Shown piece by piece: positions 18,191 through 27,146 of a stretch of DNA of 50,957 nt. The translations under genes were made by a program, and so were the position numbers. The first letter of the stretch is position 1. Each line of letters opens with the position of its first letter. Under the pieces are notes generated by a model. That model had not been told where the DNA came from and made no database searches. It saw nothing but the letters and a program-made list of their open reading frames with translations. Origin of the DNA: Accumulibacter sp031732815 (GTDB taxonomy: Bacteria; Pseudomonadota; Gammaproteobacteria; Burkholderiales; Rhodocyclaceae); NCBI RefSeq assembly GCF_031732815.1, contig NZ_JAVMKF010000023.1, positions 1 to 50,957 of the forward strand. Direction: 5' to 3'.

Positions 18191-20377
18191 TCAGTGCGCG
18201 GTCGATGGAAATGCCCCAGCCGCCAGAAACTCCTCGAACTCGGCCGCGGACAGCGGACGACTGAACAGGAAGCCCTGCATTTCGTCGCACATCAGTCCGC
18301 GCAGCAGTTGTTTCTGCACGTCGGTTTCGACGCCTTCGGCGAGCGTACGCAGGCCGAAACTGCGCGCAATGCCAAAAATGGCATCGACGATCGCGGTCGA
18401 CTTGATGTTGTGCGGATTGAGGTCGCGGATGAACGACTGGTCGATCTTCAGGCTGCTGATCGGAAAACGCCGCAAGTGGTTGAGCGACGAGTAGCGCGTG
18501 CCAAAGTCATCGATCGATACGCGCAGCCCTTCATGGTGCAGGCGCTTGACGATATCGATGTGACGCTCGGCATCCTCGGTCAGCAGATGTTCGCTGATTT
18601 CGATGTCGAGCGCATCAGCCGGCACCGCGTGCACCTGCAGTCCACGCATCAGTCGTTCGTACAGGTCGCTGCCGGAGAACTCCCGGGGCGAGATGTTGAG
18701 GGCCAGTCGCAACTCGCTCAGGCCCGTACCACGCCAATGCGAGAGCTGGCGCAAAGCCTGGTTGAGGACCCAGTTGCTCAGTTCGACGATCATTCCGCTG
18801 TCTTCCGCCAATGGGATGAAGAGATCCGGCGACATCAGCCCATGCTCGGGGTGATGCCAGCGAAGCAGCGCTTCAACACCGATCGTCTGCTGTCGACTCA
18901 TGCTGATCAAGGGCTGATAGTACACCTCGAACTGGTCGCCATGCGAGAGCGCCAAGCGCAGATCACGCTCGAGCGTGACCCGATGACTACGCCCACTACG
19001 CATTTCCGGCTGGTACTGCAGGTAGCCGTTCTTGCCGCGGCCCTTGATCTGATACATGGCGATATCGGCATTGCCGAGCAGCGCATCGGGCGTCTCGCCG
19101 TCGTCCGGGAAGAGGGCGATACCAATGCTGGCCGTGGCGTGCAGCGGCTGGCCGGCGATGGTAAAGGGACGCTTCAGCTCGCCCAGGATCTTGTCGGCGA
19201 TCGCTCCAGCGTCCTCACCCGAATGGACATCGGGCAGCAGAATGGTGAACTCGTCTCCCCCCTGGCGGGCCAGCGTGTCGCCCGAACGCAAACAGGCGCG
19301 CGCGCGCTTGGCAAAGCACTTGAGCAGTTCGTCTCCCTCATGGTGACCGTAGGTGTCGTTGACCAGCTTGAAGCGATCGATGTCGATGAACATGACGGCC
19401 AGCCTTCGGCCCTGCCGCTTCGCCTGGCGCAGCGCAACCGTCAGGCGGTCCTTGAAGAGGACCCGATTCGGCAGCCCGGTCAACAAATCATGGAAGGCCT
19501 GAAAGCTGATCGCTTCTTCGCTCTTCTTGCGTTCGCTGATGTCGCGCGCAACGCCTGAGGTACCGATGAAATGCGGTTCCGCGAGTTCGTTCTGGCGCGC
19601 ATACAGACCACGCGCGCTGAGCACGGTAACGATCGTCCGGTTCTCGAAGTGGCGAACGCCCGGAACCTTGCCTTGCAGACGAATTTCCACGTTGGTGCTG
19701 GCGCGGTCGCCGATACGCCGCTCGTTGAAGGCGAAGCGTGCGTGCTCGACATCATCGGGATGTACGATCACCGAGTAATGCTGGCCAACCAGTTCCTCCT
19801 GCGAGTGACCTAGCAGGAATTGCACCCGACCATTGACGAAGAGAAAACAACCCTTTTCGTCGAGCGTGTAAATGATATCCGGCGACTGCTCGACGAGCAG
19901 GCGATAAAGACGCTCCGAGTGTTCGAGACGAACCACCATCAGCGCGCACTCGCGCTCGCGCCGACGGCGCAGCAAGGCACGTTCGACGCTTTCGACGACT
20001 TCCGCCGGTTCGTCGTGCTGGCGGATGAACTCGCAGGCACCGTGCCGCAACGCACCAATCGCCGACTCGACGGTCGGCTGGCGACTGAAAATGATCACTG
20101 CGGTCGGGATCTCCTTCTGCCGCATCCATTTCATGATCTCGCTCCCGTGCATGTCGGGCAGGTCGAGATCGAGGATCAGCAGGTCGATATCGCCACGGTC
20201 GAGACGCGCGAACGCTTCGTGACCGGTGTGGCATCCCTCGACATGACGCTCCTTGGCGACAAGTAGATGATCGTAGGCAAAGCTGCTCAATCCCTCGTCA
20301 CCGACGACGAGGATGTTGTCGCTCGGCGGCAAAGGCGCACAAGCAGGAATCTGTGGGCGAAAATCGACGTTTGGCAT
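18191..20377 (-). CDS. Receiver-like, PAS, GGDEF and EAL protein (c-di-GMP turnover)
   Basis: 728 residues and soluble. It has a receiver domain (about 20-135) with Asp70 in LLILDLDLPD, a PAS domain (about 150-275), GGDEF at 373-377 with an RSGD inhibitory site five residues earlier, and EAL at 502-504 followed by DDFGTRYSSL. The receiver has ILVVGDEG in place of the usual VDDE, and the conserved Lys near its end is replaced (EFIRQHDEP), so phosphorylation control may be weakened or lost. It lies 89 bases after the acyltransferase gene on the same strand and may be co-transcribed with it. No partner histidine kinase is adjacent. Confidence 0.92.
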   Translation of the reverse strand: MPNVDFRPQIPACAPLPPSDNILVVGDEGLSSFAYDHLLVAKERHVEGCHTGHEAFARLDRGDIDLLILDLDLPDMHGSEIMKWMRQKEIPTAVIIFSRQPTVESAIGALRHGACEFIRQHDEPAEVVESVERALLRRRRERECALMVVRLEHSERLYRLLVEQSPDIIYTLDEKGCFLFVNGRVQFLLGHSQEELVGQHYSVIVHPDDVEHARFAFNERRIGDRASTNVEIRLQGKVPGVRHFENRTIVTVLSARGLYARQNELAEPHFIGTSGVARDISERKKSEEAISFQAFHDLLTGLPNRVLFKDRLTVALRQAKRQGRRLAVMFIDIDRFKLVNDTYGHHEGDELLKCFAKRARACLRSGDTLARQGGDEFTILLPDVHSGEDAGAIADKILGELKRPFTIAGQPLHATASIGIALFPDDGETPDALLGNADIAMYQIKGRGKNGYLQYQPEMRSGRSHRVTLERDLRLALSHGDQFEVYYQPLISMSRQQTIGVEALLRWHHPEHGLMSPDLFIPLAEDSGMIVELSNWVLNQALRQLSHWRGTGLSELRLALNISPREFSGSDLYERLMRGLQVHAVPADALDIEISEHLLTEDAERHIDIVKRLHHEGLRVSIDDFGTRYSSLNHLRRFPISSLKIDQSFIRDLNPHNIKSTAIVDAIFGIARSFGLRTLAEGVETDVQKQLLRGLMCDEMQGFLFSRPLSAAEFEEFLAAGAFPSTAH

Positions 20378-20466
20378 GGCGTTGATCAGTCCTCCGGAGC
20401 GATCCAGGGAGAGGAAGGTACCGGCGCGCGAGCGGTCAGCGCCCTGGCCGGAGTCGGTATCGAAAT

Positions 20467-21219
20467 CTATCCGGTTGCGCGCAGGCCCGCCTCGACTTCG
20501 TCGGCGATCACGGAAAAGACCGCGCGGACGAGAAAGTTCATTCCGTCGATGATCTCGGACACGGACATCATCGACGGTACACGAACTCCGCGGTGTTCGA
20601 TCTCGCCGCCGATACGCTCGATGCGCACACCAAGCCGGGCAAGGTTCGCCGCCAGACGCGGTTCGGTCAGAACGAAGAGCGTCGTGATACCGTGGTGCCG
20701 GGCCAGCGCGATGAGCGCAAGGTACACGGCCATCGCCAGATAGGGCTGGCGCGGTCGCTCGGGAGTGCCGAAATCTTCCTCGGAGAGCGAGATCGGCTTG
20801 TCCTGTTCGCCTCGCCGACGCCGATAGTTGCCGATCACCGCCAAGCGCGAGATCTCGGCAATGCGCGACCGATCGAGGGTCTGCGGGTCGACCAGCGAAC
20901 GGTCGAGGACAGCCTCACAGGCAATCTCGAAGGGCAGCGGACGCTGCCGTTCCGCCGGCCTGGTCAGAACGAGGCGCGCACAGCCGACATACTCGCCGGT
21001 GGTTACCGACTGGACGAGGCAATGAACCGACTGCGCATCGAAAGCGTCGGTTTCCAGGCCATCGGCACGCACTGGTTCGAACCCGAGTTCGCGGCAATAC
21101 ACCTGATGGCGGACACGATAGTTCTCGGCCCGCAGCGCCTCGGTCGTCGCTGGAACGACCCGGAAAAAGCGCCGATACCCCTGGCTCATCGCCCGTTCGG
21201 TCAAACTGGAAAGAAACAC
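20467..21219 (-). CDS. PEP-CTERM/exosortase-associated acyltransferase (GNAT-like)
   Basis: 250 residues from a GTG at 21219, preferred because AAGGAAG lies 7 bases upstream; TTG at 21249 and ATG at 21189 are alternatives. FFRVVPATTEALRAENYRVR, HQVYCRELGF, YVGCARLV and EISRLAVIGNYRRR match the exosortase-linked acyltransferases I know as TIGR03694, relatives of N-acyl-homoserine-lactone synthases. The family occurs almost only in genomes with exosortase, so it probably acts with the XrtA locus 3 kb away; substrate is unknown. It begins 23 bases after the LolA-like gene's stop codon and is followed by the GGDEF-EAL gene, suggesting a three-gene operon. Confidence 0.85.
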   Translation of the reverse strand: MFLSSLTERAMSQGYRRFFRVVPATTEALRAENYRVRHQVYCRELGFEPVRADGLETDAFDAQSVHCLVQSVTTGEYVGCARLVLTRPAERQRPLPFEIACEAVLDRSLVDPQTLDRSRIAEISRLAVIGNYRRRRGEQDKPISLSEEDFGTPERPRQPYLAMAVYLALIALARHHGITTLFVLTEPRLAANLARLGVRIERIGGEIEHRGVRVPSMMSVSEIIDGMNFLVRAVFSVIADEVEAGLRATG

Positions 21220-21241
21220 GTGATATCTTCCTTGCGTTGGG

Positions 21242-22027
21242 TTAATCAAGCTTCTTGAGATAGTCTTTGGTGAAGATCTTGTCCGGCAGATCGCGCAGCT
21301 TCATGCTCGCGTACTCCAGCACCGACTGCTCGCCTCCCCGCAGGGCATCCTCCATGACCAGGCGAGTCGGTCGTTTCCGGCCCTCCATCGTCTTGAAGTT
21401 CTCGTACTTGCAGCTCTTCAACAAGCGGTTCGACAGCGAGTAGAACTCGGCCTTGTGCGGCGCGAAATCCTTTTCGCGCACCCAATACACCACGCGCTGG
21501 TAGGTCACCCCGCGGTCGATGCCCGTCAGTTCGAGTACGTAGTGCTCCTCGCCGCCGATCTTCTCCTTGCGCAAGAGGGTCGGATTGTAGTCAGCGGCGA
21601 AGTTCGCGCGCGCCAGATCGCCATTGGCCACCTGCCCGGTCAGCCGCTGCGACAGGGCGAGACGAATGGGTTGCGACACGTCCGGCATGAAAACCCATAG
21701 ATCACGGCCCTTCATGAGCAGAATCTGACCGCGCTCGGAAGCCGGCTCGGTGACCCGGACGATGCTGTTGTTGTTGCCCTTGGCGAGAACTCGATACTTG
21801 CGCACATCGCTGCTCTGGTCGCTGGCGGTCGTGGTGATCGTGACATCGACCTGAAAGCCCTCGGTCGGAAAGCGCACCTGGTCTGCCTTTTCCACGATCT
21901 GGCGGGCTTCGGTGTCGTCCGCACCGACCGGCGCCGCGGCAAGCGCCGCCGTGCCAGCGAAGAGGGCAAGCGCCGTGGCAAGCAGCGCAGTGTTGACACG
22001 ACAATGACGGCTGGTCATGATTTCCAT
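21242..22027 (-). CDS. LolA-like outer-membrane lipoprotein-sorting protein
   Basis: 261 residues from the ATG at 22027, with GGAG 8 bases upstream. A longer frame would overlap the divergent ATPase gene. The signal peptide ends near AALAAAPVG. The mature part matches the COG2834 group: RQIVEKADQVRFP, then MKGRDLWVFMPDVSQPIRLA, LLRKEKIGGEEHYVLELTG and YWVREKDFAPHKAEFYS. Family members are periplasmic beta-structures thought to carry lipids or lipoproteins. It is divergent from an ABC ATPase and a DUF1302-type outer-membrane protein, partners often seen together with a LolE-like permease that is absent here. Confidence 0.88.
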   Translation of the reverse strand: MEIMTSRHCRVNTALLATALALFAGTAALAAAPVGADDTEARQIVEKADQVRFPTEGFQVDVTITTTASDQSSDVRKYRVLAKGNNNSIVRVTEPASERGQILLMKGRDLWVFMPDVSQPIRLALSQRLTGQVANGDLARANFAADYNPTLLRKEKIGGEEHYVLELTGIDRGVTYQRVVYWVREKDFAPHKAEFYSLSNRLLKSCKYENFKTMEGRKRPTRLVMEDALRGGEQSVLEYASMKLRDLPDKIFTKDYLKKLD

Positions 22028-22094
22028 AGTTTTCACTCCATAGTGCCGATCGTTGATGCGGTTGGCAGGACAGGTCTCCACCGATTGCCAGCGC

Positions 22095-22934
22095 ATGAGC
22101 CTTGACTTCGAAAAAACGCCCGTTGTCCGCATAGAACACGTATATAAGGATTATCTGCTCGGCGAGCAGAAAGTCCAAGCCCTGAAGGACATTACTTTGT
22201 CGTTTGACCCCGGCGTTTTCCTCGCGATTGCCGGTCCGTCGGGTAGCGGCAAGACCACCTTGCTCAATCTGATCGGTTGTATCGACACGCCGACCAGCGG
22301 TAAAATATACATCAATGAACAGGATGTCAGTGGTCGAACCCCCGATCAACTGGCCGATCTGCGCGCCCACACGATCGGCTTCATCTTCCAGACCTTCAAT
22401 CTGTTGCCCGTTCTCTCCGCCGCCGAGAACGTCGAATACCCGCTGTTGCATCGCCGCGATCTGTCTCCTGCCGAACGTCAGAAGCGGGTTGCGTTCTTCC
22501 TCGACGTGGTTGGCCTGTCGAAATTCGCCAGCCATCGGCCCAATCAGTTGAGCGGCGGCCAGCGACAGCGTGTGGCGATTGCCCGCGCCCTGGCGATCCG
22601 GCCAGCGATCGTTCTGGCCGACGAGCCAACCGCCAATCTCGACCACAAGACCGGCGAAGAAATCCTTCTGTTGATGAAGAGCATCAATCGCTCGTCGCTG
22701 CGCACAACGTTCATCTTTTCAACGCACGACAAACGTGTGATTGCCAAAGCGGACCGCCTGGTCCGCATTGAGGACGGTGAAATTGCCCTGCTCGGCATCC
22801 GCCGCCGCTCGCAGACGCGCTGGTCGGTCGTCCGCCAGCCTCCGTCAGAACCCCATGCCGATAACCATGTTGACAGCCAGACAACCGCCGAGTCAGCACC
22901 TTCTGGAGAAAACAGCAATGCCGATGCGGCCTGA
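22095..22934 (+). CDS. ABC transporter ATP-binding protein, LolD/MacB type
   Basis: 279 residues from the ATG at 22095; TTG at 22053 and ATG at 22056 are in frame but would overlap the divergent promoter region. It contains Walker A GPSGSGKTTLLN, Q-loop FIFQTFNLLPVLSAAENV, signature LSGGQRQRVAIARAL, Walker B IVLADEPTANLD and the switch histidine in FIFSTHDKRV. The Q-loop/NLLPVLSAAENVE pattern is that of ATPases that power LolCE/MacB-type extraction rather than solute import. A C-terminal extension of about 45 residues is Ser/Thr/Ala-rich. Its end overlaps the next gene by 17 bases. No permease is adjacent. Confidence 0.92.
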   Translation: MSLDFEKTPVVRIEHVYKDYLLGEQKVQALKDITLSFDPGVFLAIAGPSGSGKTTLLNLIGCIDTPTSGKIYINEQDVSGRTPDQLADLRAHTIGFIFQTFNLLPVLSAAENVEYPLLHRRDLSPAERQKRVAFFLDVVGLSKFASHRPNQLSGGQRQRVAIARALAIRPAIVLADEPTANLDHKTGEEILLLMKSINRSSLRTTFIFSTHDKRVIAKADRLVRIEDGEIALLGIRRRSQTRWSVVRQPPSEPHADNHVDSQTTAESAPSGENSNADAA

Positions 22935-24447
22935 CCGATCTTTCATTTGCCAGCTCGCGCTTATCCTGGCAGCGTTTTCGCGGCCGGCGATGGCCGACGT
23001 ACTGACCGCCGAGAACGACGGCAAGGCTTTGGCCGCCGATCATGCGAGGCGCACCTTGGCAAGCGCAGAAACTCTGGCCGCGGCAGGCGGCGACGCTCTG
23101 CCGAAGAGCAAGGACGCGCTGTTCGACGACGACGCAGGCGAGGAGAGCGGGACCCCGACCCAGCGGCAGACTCTGCCTGGCGACGATGAGCCGACAACGG
23201 CATCGAAAGCCTCCTCCGGAGGCCGCAGCGCGCCGACCGCGCCGGCCGGGATCAGGGGTTTCATCCAGAACGAGATGGCCTACACCACGGCCAGACCGCG
23301 ACACTGGTCGGCAATGATGACGCGCGCCGACGTGACTGCCCAAGGGAATCTGGCGAGCAACGTCAAGTGGAAGCTGGGTGCGCGTGTCGACTATGACGCG
23401 ACCTATGCGCTGACCGACTATTACCCGCATGCGGTGGCGCGCGATCAAAGGGCCAACTTCCTGCTGCGCGAGAACTATCTCGATATCGGTGCGGGCGATT
23501 GGGACTTTCGCCTTGGCCGCCAGCACGTCGTCTGGGGTGAGATGGTCGGGCTTTTTTTCGCTGATGTCGTTTCGGCGCGCGACATGCGCCAGTTCATTCT
23601 GCCTGAGTTTGATATCCTGCGCATTCCGCAATGGGCAGCGCGCGCCGAGTATTTCAAGGACGATTTCCACGCCGAGTTCCTCTGGATTCCAGTGGCCAGC
23701 TACGACGAAATCGGCAAGCCCTATTCCGAGTTCTTCGCCCATACACTGGTACCGCCGGGGAGTGCAGTATTCCGTAACGAGAAGAGGCCGACGCGCAATC
23801 TGTCGCACACCAACTATGGTTTGCGCCTGTCAGTCCTGCGCGAGGGCTGGGACCTTGCTGCTTTCGCCTACAGCAGCATGAACACCGCGCCGACCTTTTA
23901 CCGCCAGATGGTCAGCGCGCCGCAACCGACGCCGGTGTATCAGGCGCGGCACGAACGCATCGAACAGTTCGGAGCGACGCTCGGCAAGGATCTCGGGCGT
24001 GTGGTGATCAAGGCCGAAGCCGTCTACACCCGCGGACAACGCTACGAAGTCAAGGACTTCAGCGATGCCGACGGGGTGGTGCGCCAGAACACACTCAACT
24101 GGATTCTCGGGCTCGACTACACCGAGCTCGCCGACACGCGCATCAATTTGCAACTGTTCCAAAGCCATGTCATGGATCACAACTCCGCGATCATTCCCGA
24201 CCGGAATGAAAATGGCGTCAGCGTGCTGCTCAACCGCAAGTTTGGTGATCGGCTGGAAGCCCAGGCGCTGTGGATTGCCAGCCTGAACCGGACGGACTGG
24301 CTGTTGCGTCCGCGTATCCTCTGGAACTTCGAGAAGAACTGGCGCCTGGCGTTTGGCGCCGATTGGTTCAAAGGTCCGGCGAGCGGCTTCTTTGGCCGCT
24401 ACGACCGCAAGGATCGGGTCTATACCGAGTTGCGCTACAGCTTCTGA
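22918..24447 (+). CDS. DUF1302-type outer-membrane beta-barrel protein
   Basis: 509 residues from the ATG at 22918, with TGGAGAA 9 bases upstream. The signal peptide ends near RPAMADV. An acidic, Ser/Thr-rich linker (about 30-110) precedes a barrel rich in alternating aromatic strands. RLGRQHVVWGEMVGLFFADV is a hallmark of the DUF1302/RND-associated porin-like group, and the C-terminus ends in YTELRYSF with the terminal Phe used by BAM. It is translationally coupled to the ATPase gene and probably is the outer-membrane end of the same export route. The cargo is unknown. Confidence 0.85.
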   Translation: MPMRPDRSFICQLALILAAFSRPAMADVLTAENDGKALAADHARRTLASAETLAAAGGDALPKSKDALFDDDAGEESGTPTQRQTLPGDDEPTTASKASSGGRSAPTAPAGIRGFIQNEMAYTTARPRHWSAMMTRADVTAQGNLASNVKWKLGARVDYDATYALTDYYPHAVARDQRANFLLRENYLDIGAGDWDFRLGRQHVVWGEMVGLFFADVVSARDMRQFILPEFDILRIPQWAARAEYFKDDFHAEFLWIPVASYDEIGKPYSEFFAHTLVPPGSAVFRNEKRPTRNLSHTNYGLRLSVLREGWDLAAFAYSSMNTAPTFYRQMVSAPQPTPVYQARHERIEQFGATLGKDLGRVVIKAEAVYTRGQRYEVKDFSDADGVVRQNTLNWILGLDYTELADTRINLQLFQSHVMDHNSAIIPDRNENGVSVLLNRKFGDRLEAQALWIASLNRTDWLLRPRILWNFEKNWRLAFGADWFKGPASGFFGRYDRKDRVYTELRYSF

Positions 24448-24463
24448 AAACATGCTTGCGCGC

Positions 24464-25450
24464 TCAGTCTACGACGAGGACTGCGGCACCCTGTACCTGA
24501 CCGGCGCGCAGGCGCTGCAGCGCTTCGTTCGCCGAGGCGAGCGGGAATGTCGTCACTTCGGTACGCACGCCGGCCCGCGGGGCGACGGCGAAGAACGCCT
24601 CGCCATCCTGGCGCGTCAGATTGGCGATCGAGCGAATGCAGCGCTCCCCCCATAGAATCGCGTAAGGAAAAGCCGGGATATCGCTCATGTGAATACCGGC
24701 GCAGACAACCGTTCCGCCTTTCGCCGTATGGCGCAGCGCCTGCGGGACGAGTTCGCCCGCCGGGGCGAAAATGATCGCAGCGTCGAGTTCCTCCGGCGGC
24801 GCCTGGTCGGCCCCGCCTGCCCAATCGGCACCCATCTGGCGGGCGAAATCCTGCCCGGGAAGATCGCCCGGCTTGGTAAAGGCGTACAGCTCCCGCCCCT
24901 GCCAATGCGCCACCTGGGCGATGATGTGTGCCGCCGCGCCAAAGCCATAGATGCCGAGACGACGTGCTTCGCCGGTAGCCATCAGCGAACGATAGCCGAT
25001 CAGCCCGGCGCAGAGCAAGGGCGCCGCCTCGGCATCGGAATAGCAATCAGGCAGAGCGAAGCAATAGCGTTGATCGGCGAGAGCGAATTCGGCGTAGCCG
25101 CCATCGAGCGTATAGCCGGTGAACTCGGCCTCCGTACACAGATTCTCGCAACCGCGCGCACACTCAGGGCAGTGGCCGCAGGTGCGGCCCAGCCAGGGAA
25201 CGCCCACCCGCTGACCGAGCGCAAAGCGTTCGACACCGGCGCCTTTCTCAACTACCCGGCCAACGATTTCGTGCCCCAGGACAAGTGGCAGCCTGGCTTG
25301 CTGCAACTCGCCGTCGAACACGTGCAGGTCCGTCCGGCAGACGCCGCACGCGCGTACCGCGAGCAGAATCTGGCCCGCATCCGGCTGCGGCCGAGGCCAT
25401 TCGACGAGCCGCAGCGCTCGACCTGGCGTTTCAAGCAGCATCGCCTTCAT
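24464..25450 (-). CDS. Zinc-dependent alcohol dehydrogenase family protein
   Basis: 328 residues, of the medium-chain dehydrogenase family. Catalytic zinc ligands are in ACGVCRTDLH and GHEIVG, and the four structural zinc cysteines are in CGHCPECARGCENLC. The nucleotide site is LGIYGFGAAAHI, an altered GxGxxG. GGGGGAGAG precedes the ATG. It follows the second deacetylase gene by 46 bases on the same strand and ends the XrtA run, 16 bases from the convergent outer-membrane protein gene. A specific role in polysaccharide synthesis is not evident. Confidence 0.88.
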   Translation of the reverse strand: MKAMLLETPGRALRLVEWPRPQPDAGQILLAVRACGVCRTDLHVFDGELQQARLPLVLGHEIVGRVVEKGAGVERFALGQRVGVPWLGRTCGHCPECARGCENLCTEAEFTGYTLDGGYAEFALADQRYCFALPDCYSDAEAAPLLCAGLIGYRSLMATGEARRLGIYGFGAAAHIIAQVAHWQGRELYAFTKPGDLPGQDFARQMGADWAGGADQAPPEELDAAIIFAPAGELVPQALRHTAKGGTVVCAGIHMSDIPAFPYAILWGERCIRSIANLTRQDGEAFFAVAPRAGVRTEVTTFPLASANEALQRLRAGQVQGAAVLVVD

Positions 25451-25496
25451 GTGCTCTCCCCCTCGCTGCAGGCGGCTCGCCTGCGCGCAGCCAAAG

Positions 25497-26450
25497 TTAC
25501 AGACGGCCGGCCAGAATCATCGCACAACGCATTGCGAAGCGTCCTGGCGTGCGGTCCCAGGGAGTGAATCTGGGTAGCATATGCGGGTTCGTCGCCGCAA
25601 CGGCAAAACCGGGATCGGTGATCACTGCACACGCGAAGCCGAGGTCGCGCACCAGATCTACATCGCGTTGCCCGAGATCGCGGCGTGTATCGCCATTTGG
25701 ATAGGCGAACAGGCGGACCGGGCGGCCGGTCATTCGCTCGAGTTCACTTCGACCACGGACAATCTCATCGCGCGCTTCCTCGCGTCCGATCTGGCTGAGG
25801 ATCGGATGGCTGCAGGTGTGCGCGCCGATTTCCATGCCGCCGGCGATCAGCCGCGCAAGGTGGTCGGCTTCCATCATCATCCTGCTCTCATCGGCGACGC
25901 CGGCCGCACGTGCGATCGCGCGGGCGACGCGAGCGCGCTCGCCATGCGGGAAATACTTGAGGCGTGGCAGAACGGTCTCCAGACACTGCAGGCGATCGGC
26001 TGGTGTTGCCAGACGGTGTGCACCCAAGCCGTACGCGTGCCAGTCGACTTCCGTCGAGCCGAGCTGGCGCACTGCCTCGATAAGATCATCGTTCCACATG
26101 CGTCCCTGCCCGAGAAAGCTGCTCGCGACGAAGAATGTCGCCACAGCTCCGTGCCGGAGCAGAATCGGCAAAGCGAGTTCGGCGTTGTTGCGGTAGCCAT
26201 CATCAAACGTGATGCAGGCAGCCGCCGGCGGCAGCGACCCGTCGGCCAGGCGAGCGGCAGCTTCCGCGAGCGGCAGAACGCTGAAGTTCCGTGCGATGTG
26301 CTGAACCATCCAGTCAAACTGTTCGGCATCCGGCTCGTAGGGACGCAGCGGATCGGGTTCGGCCAGAACCTGATGAAAGATAAAGATCAGGAGTTTGCTG
26401 CGCCGCCCGCCGGGGGCCAGCATCCGATACGCTGTCTTCCAGAGCGCCAT
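25497..26450 (-). CDS. Polysaccharide deacetylase (NodB-type), second of the locus
   Basis: 317 residues. CE4/NodB motifs are present: CITFDDGYRNN, ATFFVASSFLG, the zinc His pair in GAHTCSHPIL, and RLFAYPNGDTRRDLG. The family removes N- or O-acetyl groups from sugars, here probably from the exopolysaccharide. There is no signal peptide but a basic N-terminus, as in cytoplasmic or membrane-associated members. It lies 3 bases after the repeat-protein gene, so it is co-transcribed. It is distinct from the XrtA-type deacetylase at 36.9-37.8 kb. Confidence 0.9.
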   Translation of the reverse strand: MALWKTAYRMLAPGGRRSKLLIFIFHQVLAEPDPLRPYEPDAEQFDWMVQHIARNFSVLPLAEAAARLADGSLPPAAACITFDDGYRNNAELALPILLRHGAVATFFVASSFLGQGRMWNDDLIEAVRQLGSTEVDWHAYGLGAHRLATPADRLQCLETVLPRLKYFPHGERARVARAIARAAGVADESRMMMEADHLARLIAGGMEIGAHTCSHPILSQIGREEARDEIVRGRSELERMTGRPVRLFAYPNGDTRRDLGQRDVDLVRDLGFACAVITDPGFAVAATNPHMLPRFTPWDRTPGRFAMRCAMILAGRL

Positions 26451-26453
26451 CGG

Positions 26454-27146
26454 CTACTTCGCCTTCGCCTTGCCAGAGCCGCGAATCTCGAGCAGCAGCT
26501 TCTCCAGCCCACGCGCCCCGGGAGCGTTGCGTTGCCCCTCTTCAATCACCTTGATCGCTTCCCCTTTCTTGCCGTTCTTGTTCAGCCAGTAGGCCCACCA
26601 CCAGTAAGCCCGCCAATACTTGGCATCGGCCTGCACAGCAGCGCGAAACGCATCGGCCGCGGCCGAATTGTTGCGCTGCAGCACGGCGACCTGCAGACGC
26701 CGGGTCCATAGTTCGGCCAGCAAGGGCGTCTTCGAACTGCTGTTGTTGATGACATACACGATATCCGCATCGGCTATGCGCAAGTAAAACTCTCGCTCCT
26801 GTGTCGTAAGTCCGACGCGGTACGAGCGTGCCAGGGAAACGAGTGCCCAGCAATAGTGATGGACGGGCAGAAAATCGGACTTGCCAAAATAGTTCTCCCA
26901 TTTCTCCGAGCCCGACGGGAGCATATTCTGGGCCCAGACCCATGCTTTGTGGTGGCACATCTCGGGCAACAGCGCGTACTCTTCCTTCGTCATGTCGTTT
27001 TGCGTATCCGCCAGCACACGCGAACCGCCGAGCAAGCCGGCGACTACGGCTGCAGCGACCAACACTCGCCTCAGAGCAAACGCGGTGGCCAAACGGCCGC
27101 ACGCTCGCCATTGCCGGAGCACGAAGCGGGGACGAAACACCCTCAT
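26454..27146 (-). CDS. Exported helical-repeat (TPR-like) protein of the XrtA locus
   Basis: 230 residues. A basic N-terminus and hydrophobic segment (VLVAAAVVAGLLGGSRVLA) predict export or anchoring. The mature part begins MTKEEYALLPEMCHHKAWVW and contains helix pairs resembling degenerate TPRs, among them NNSAAADAFRAAVQADAKYW and GEAIKVIEEGQRNAPGARGL, with an aromatic cluster (YWRAYWWWAYWL). Its start overlaps the ligase stop by 4 bases (ATGA), so the two are translationally coupled. The function is unknown; coupling to the O-antigen-ligase-like gene suggests a scaffold for polymer ligation or glycosylation. Confidence 0.72.
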   Translation of the reverse strand: MRVFRPRFVLRQWRACGRLATAFALRRVLVAAAVVAGLLGGSRVLADTQNDMTKEEYALLPEMCHHKAWVWAQNMLPSGSEKWENYFGKSDFLPVHHYCWALVSLARSYRVGLTTQEREFYLRIADADIVYVINNSSSKTPLLAELWTRRLQVAVLQRNNSAAADAFRAAVQADAKYWRAYWWWAYWLNKNGKKGEAIKVIEEGQRNAPGARGLEKLLLEIRGSGKAKAK

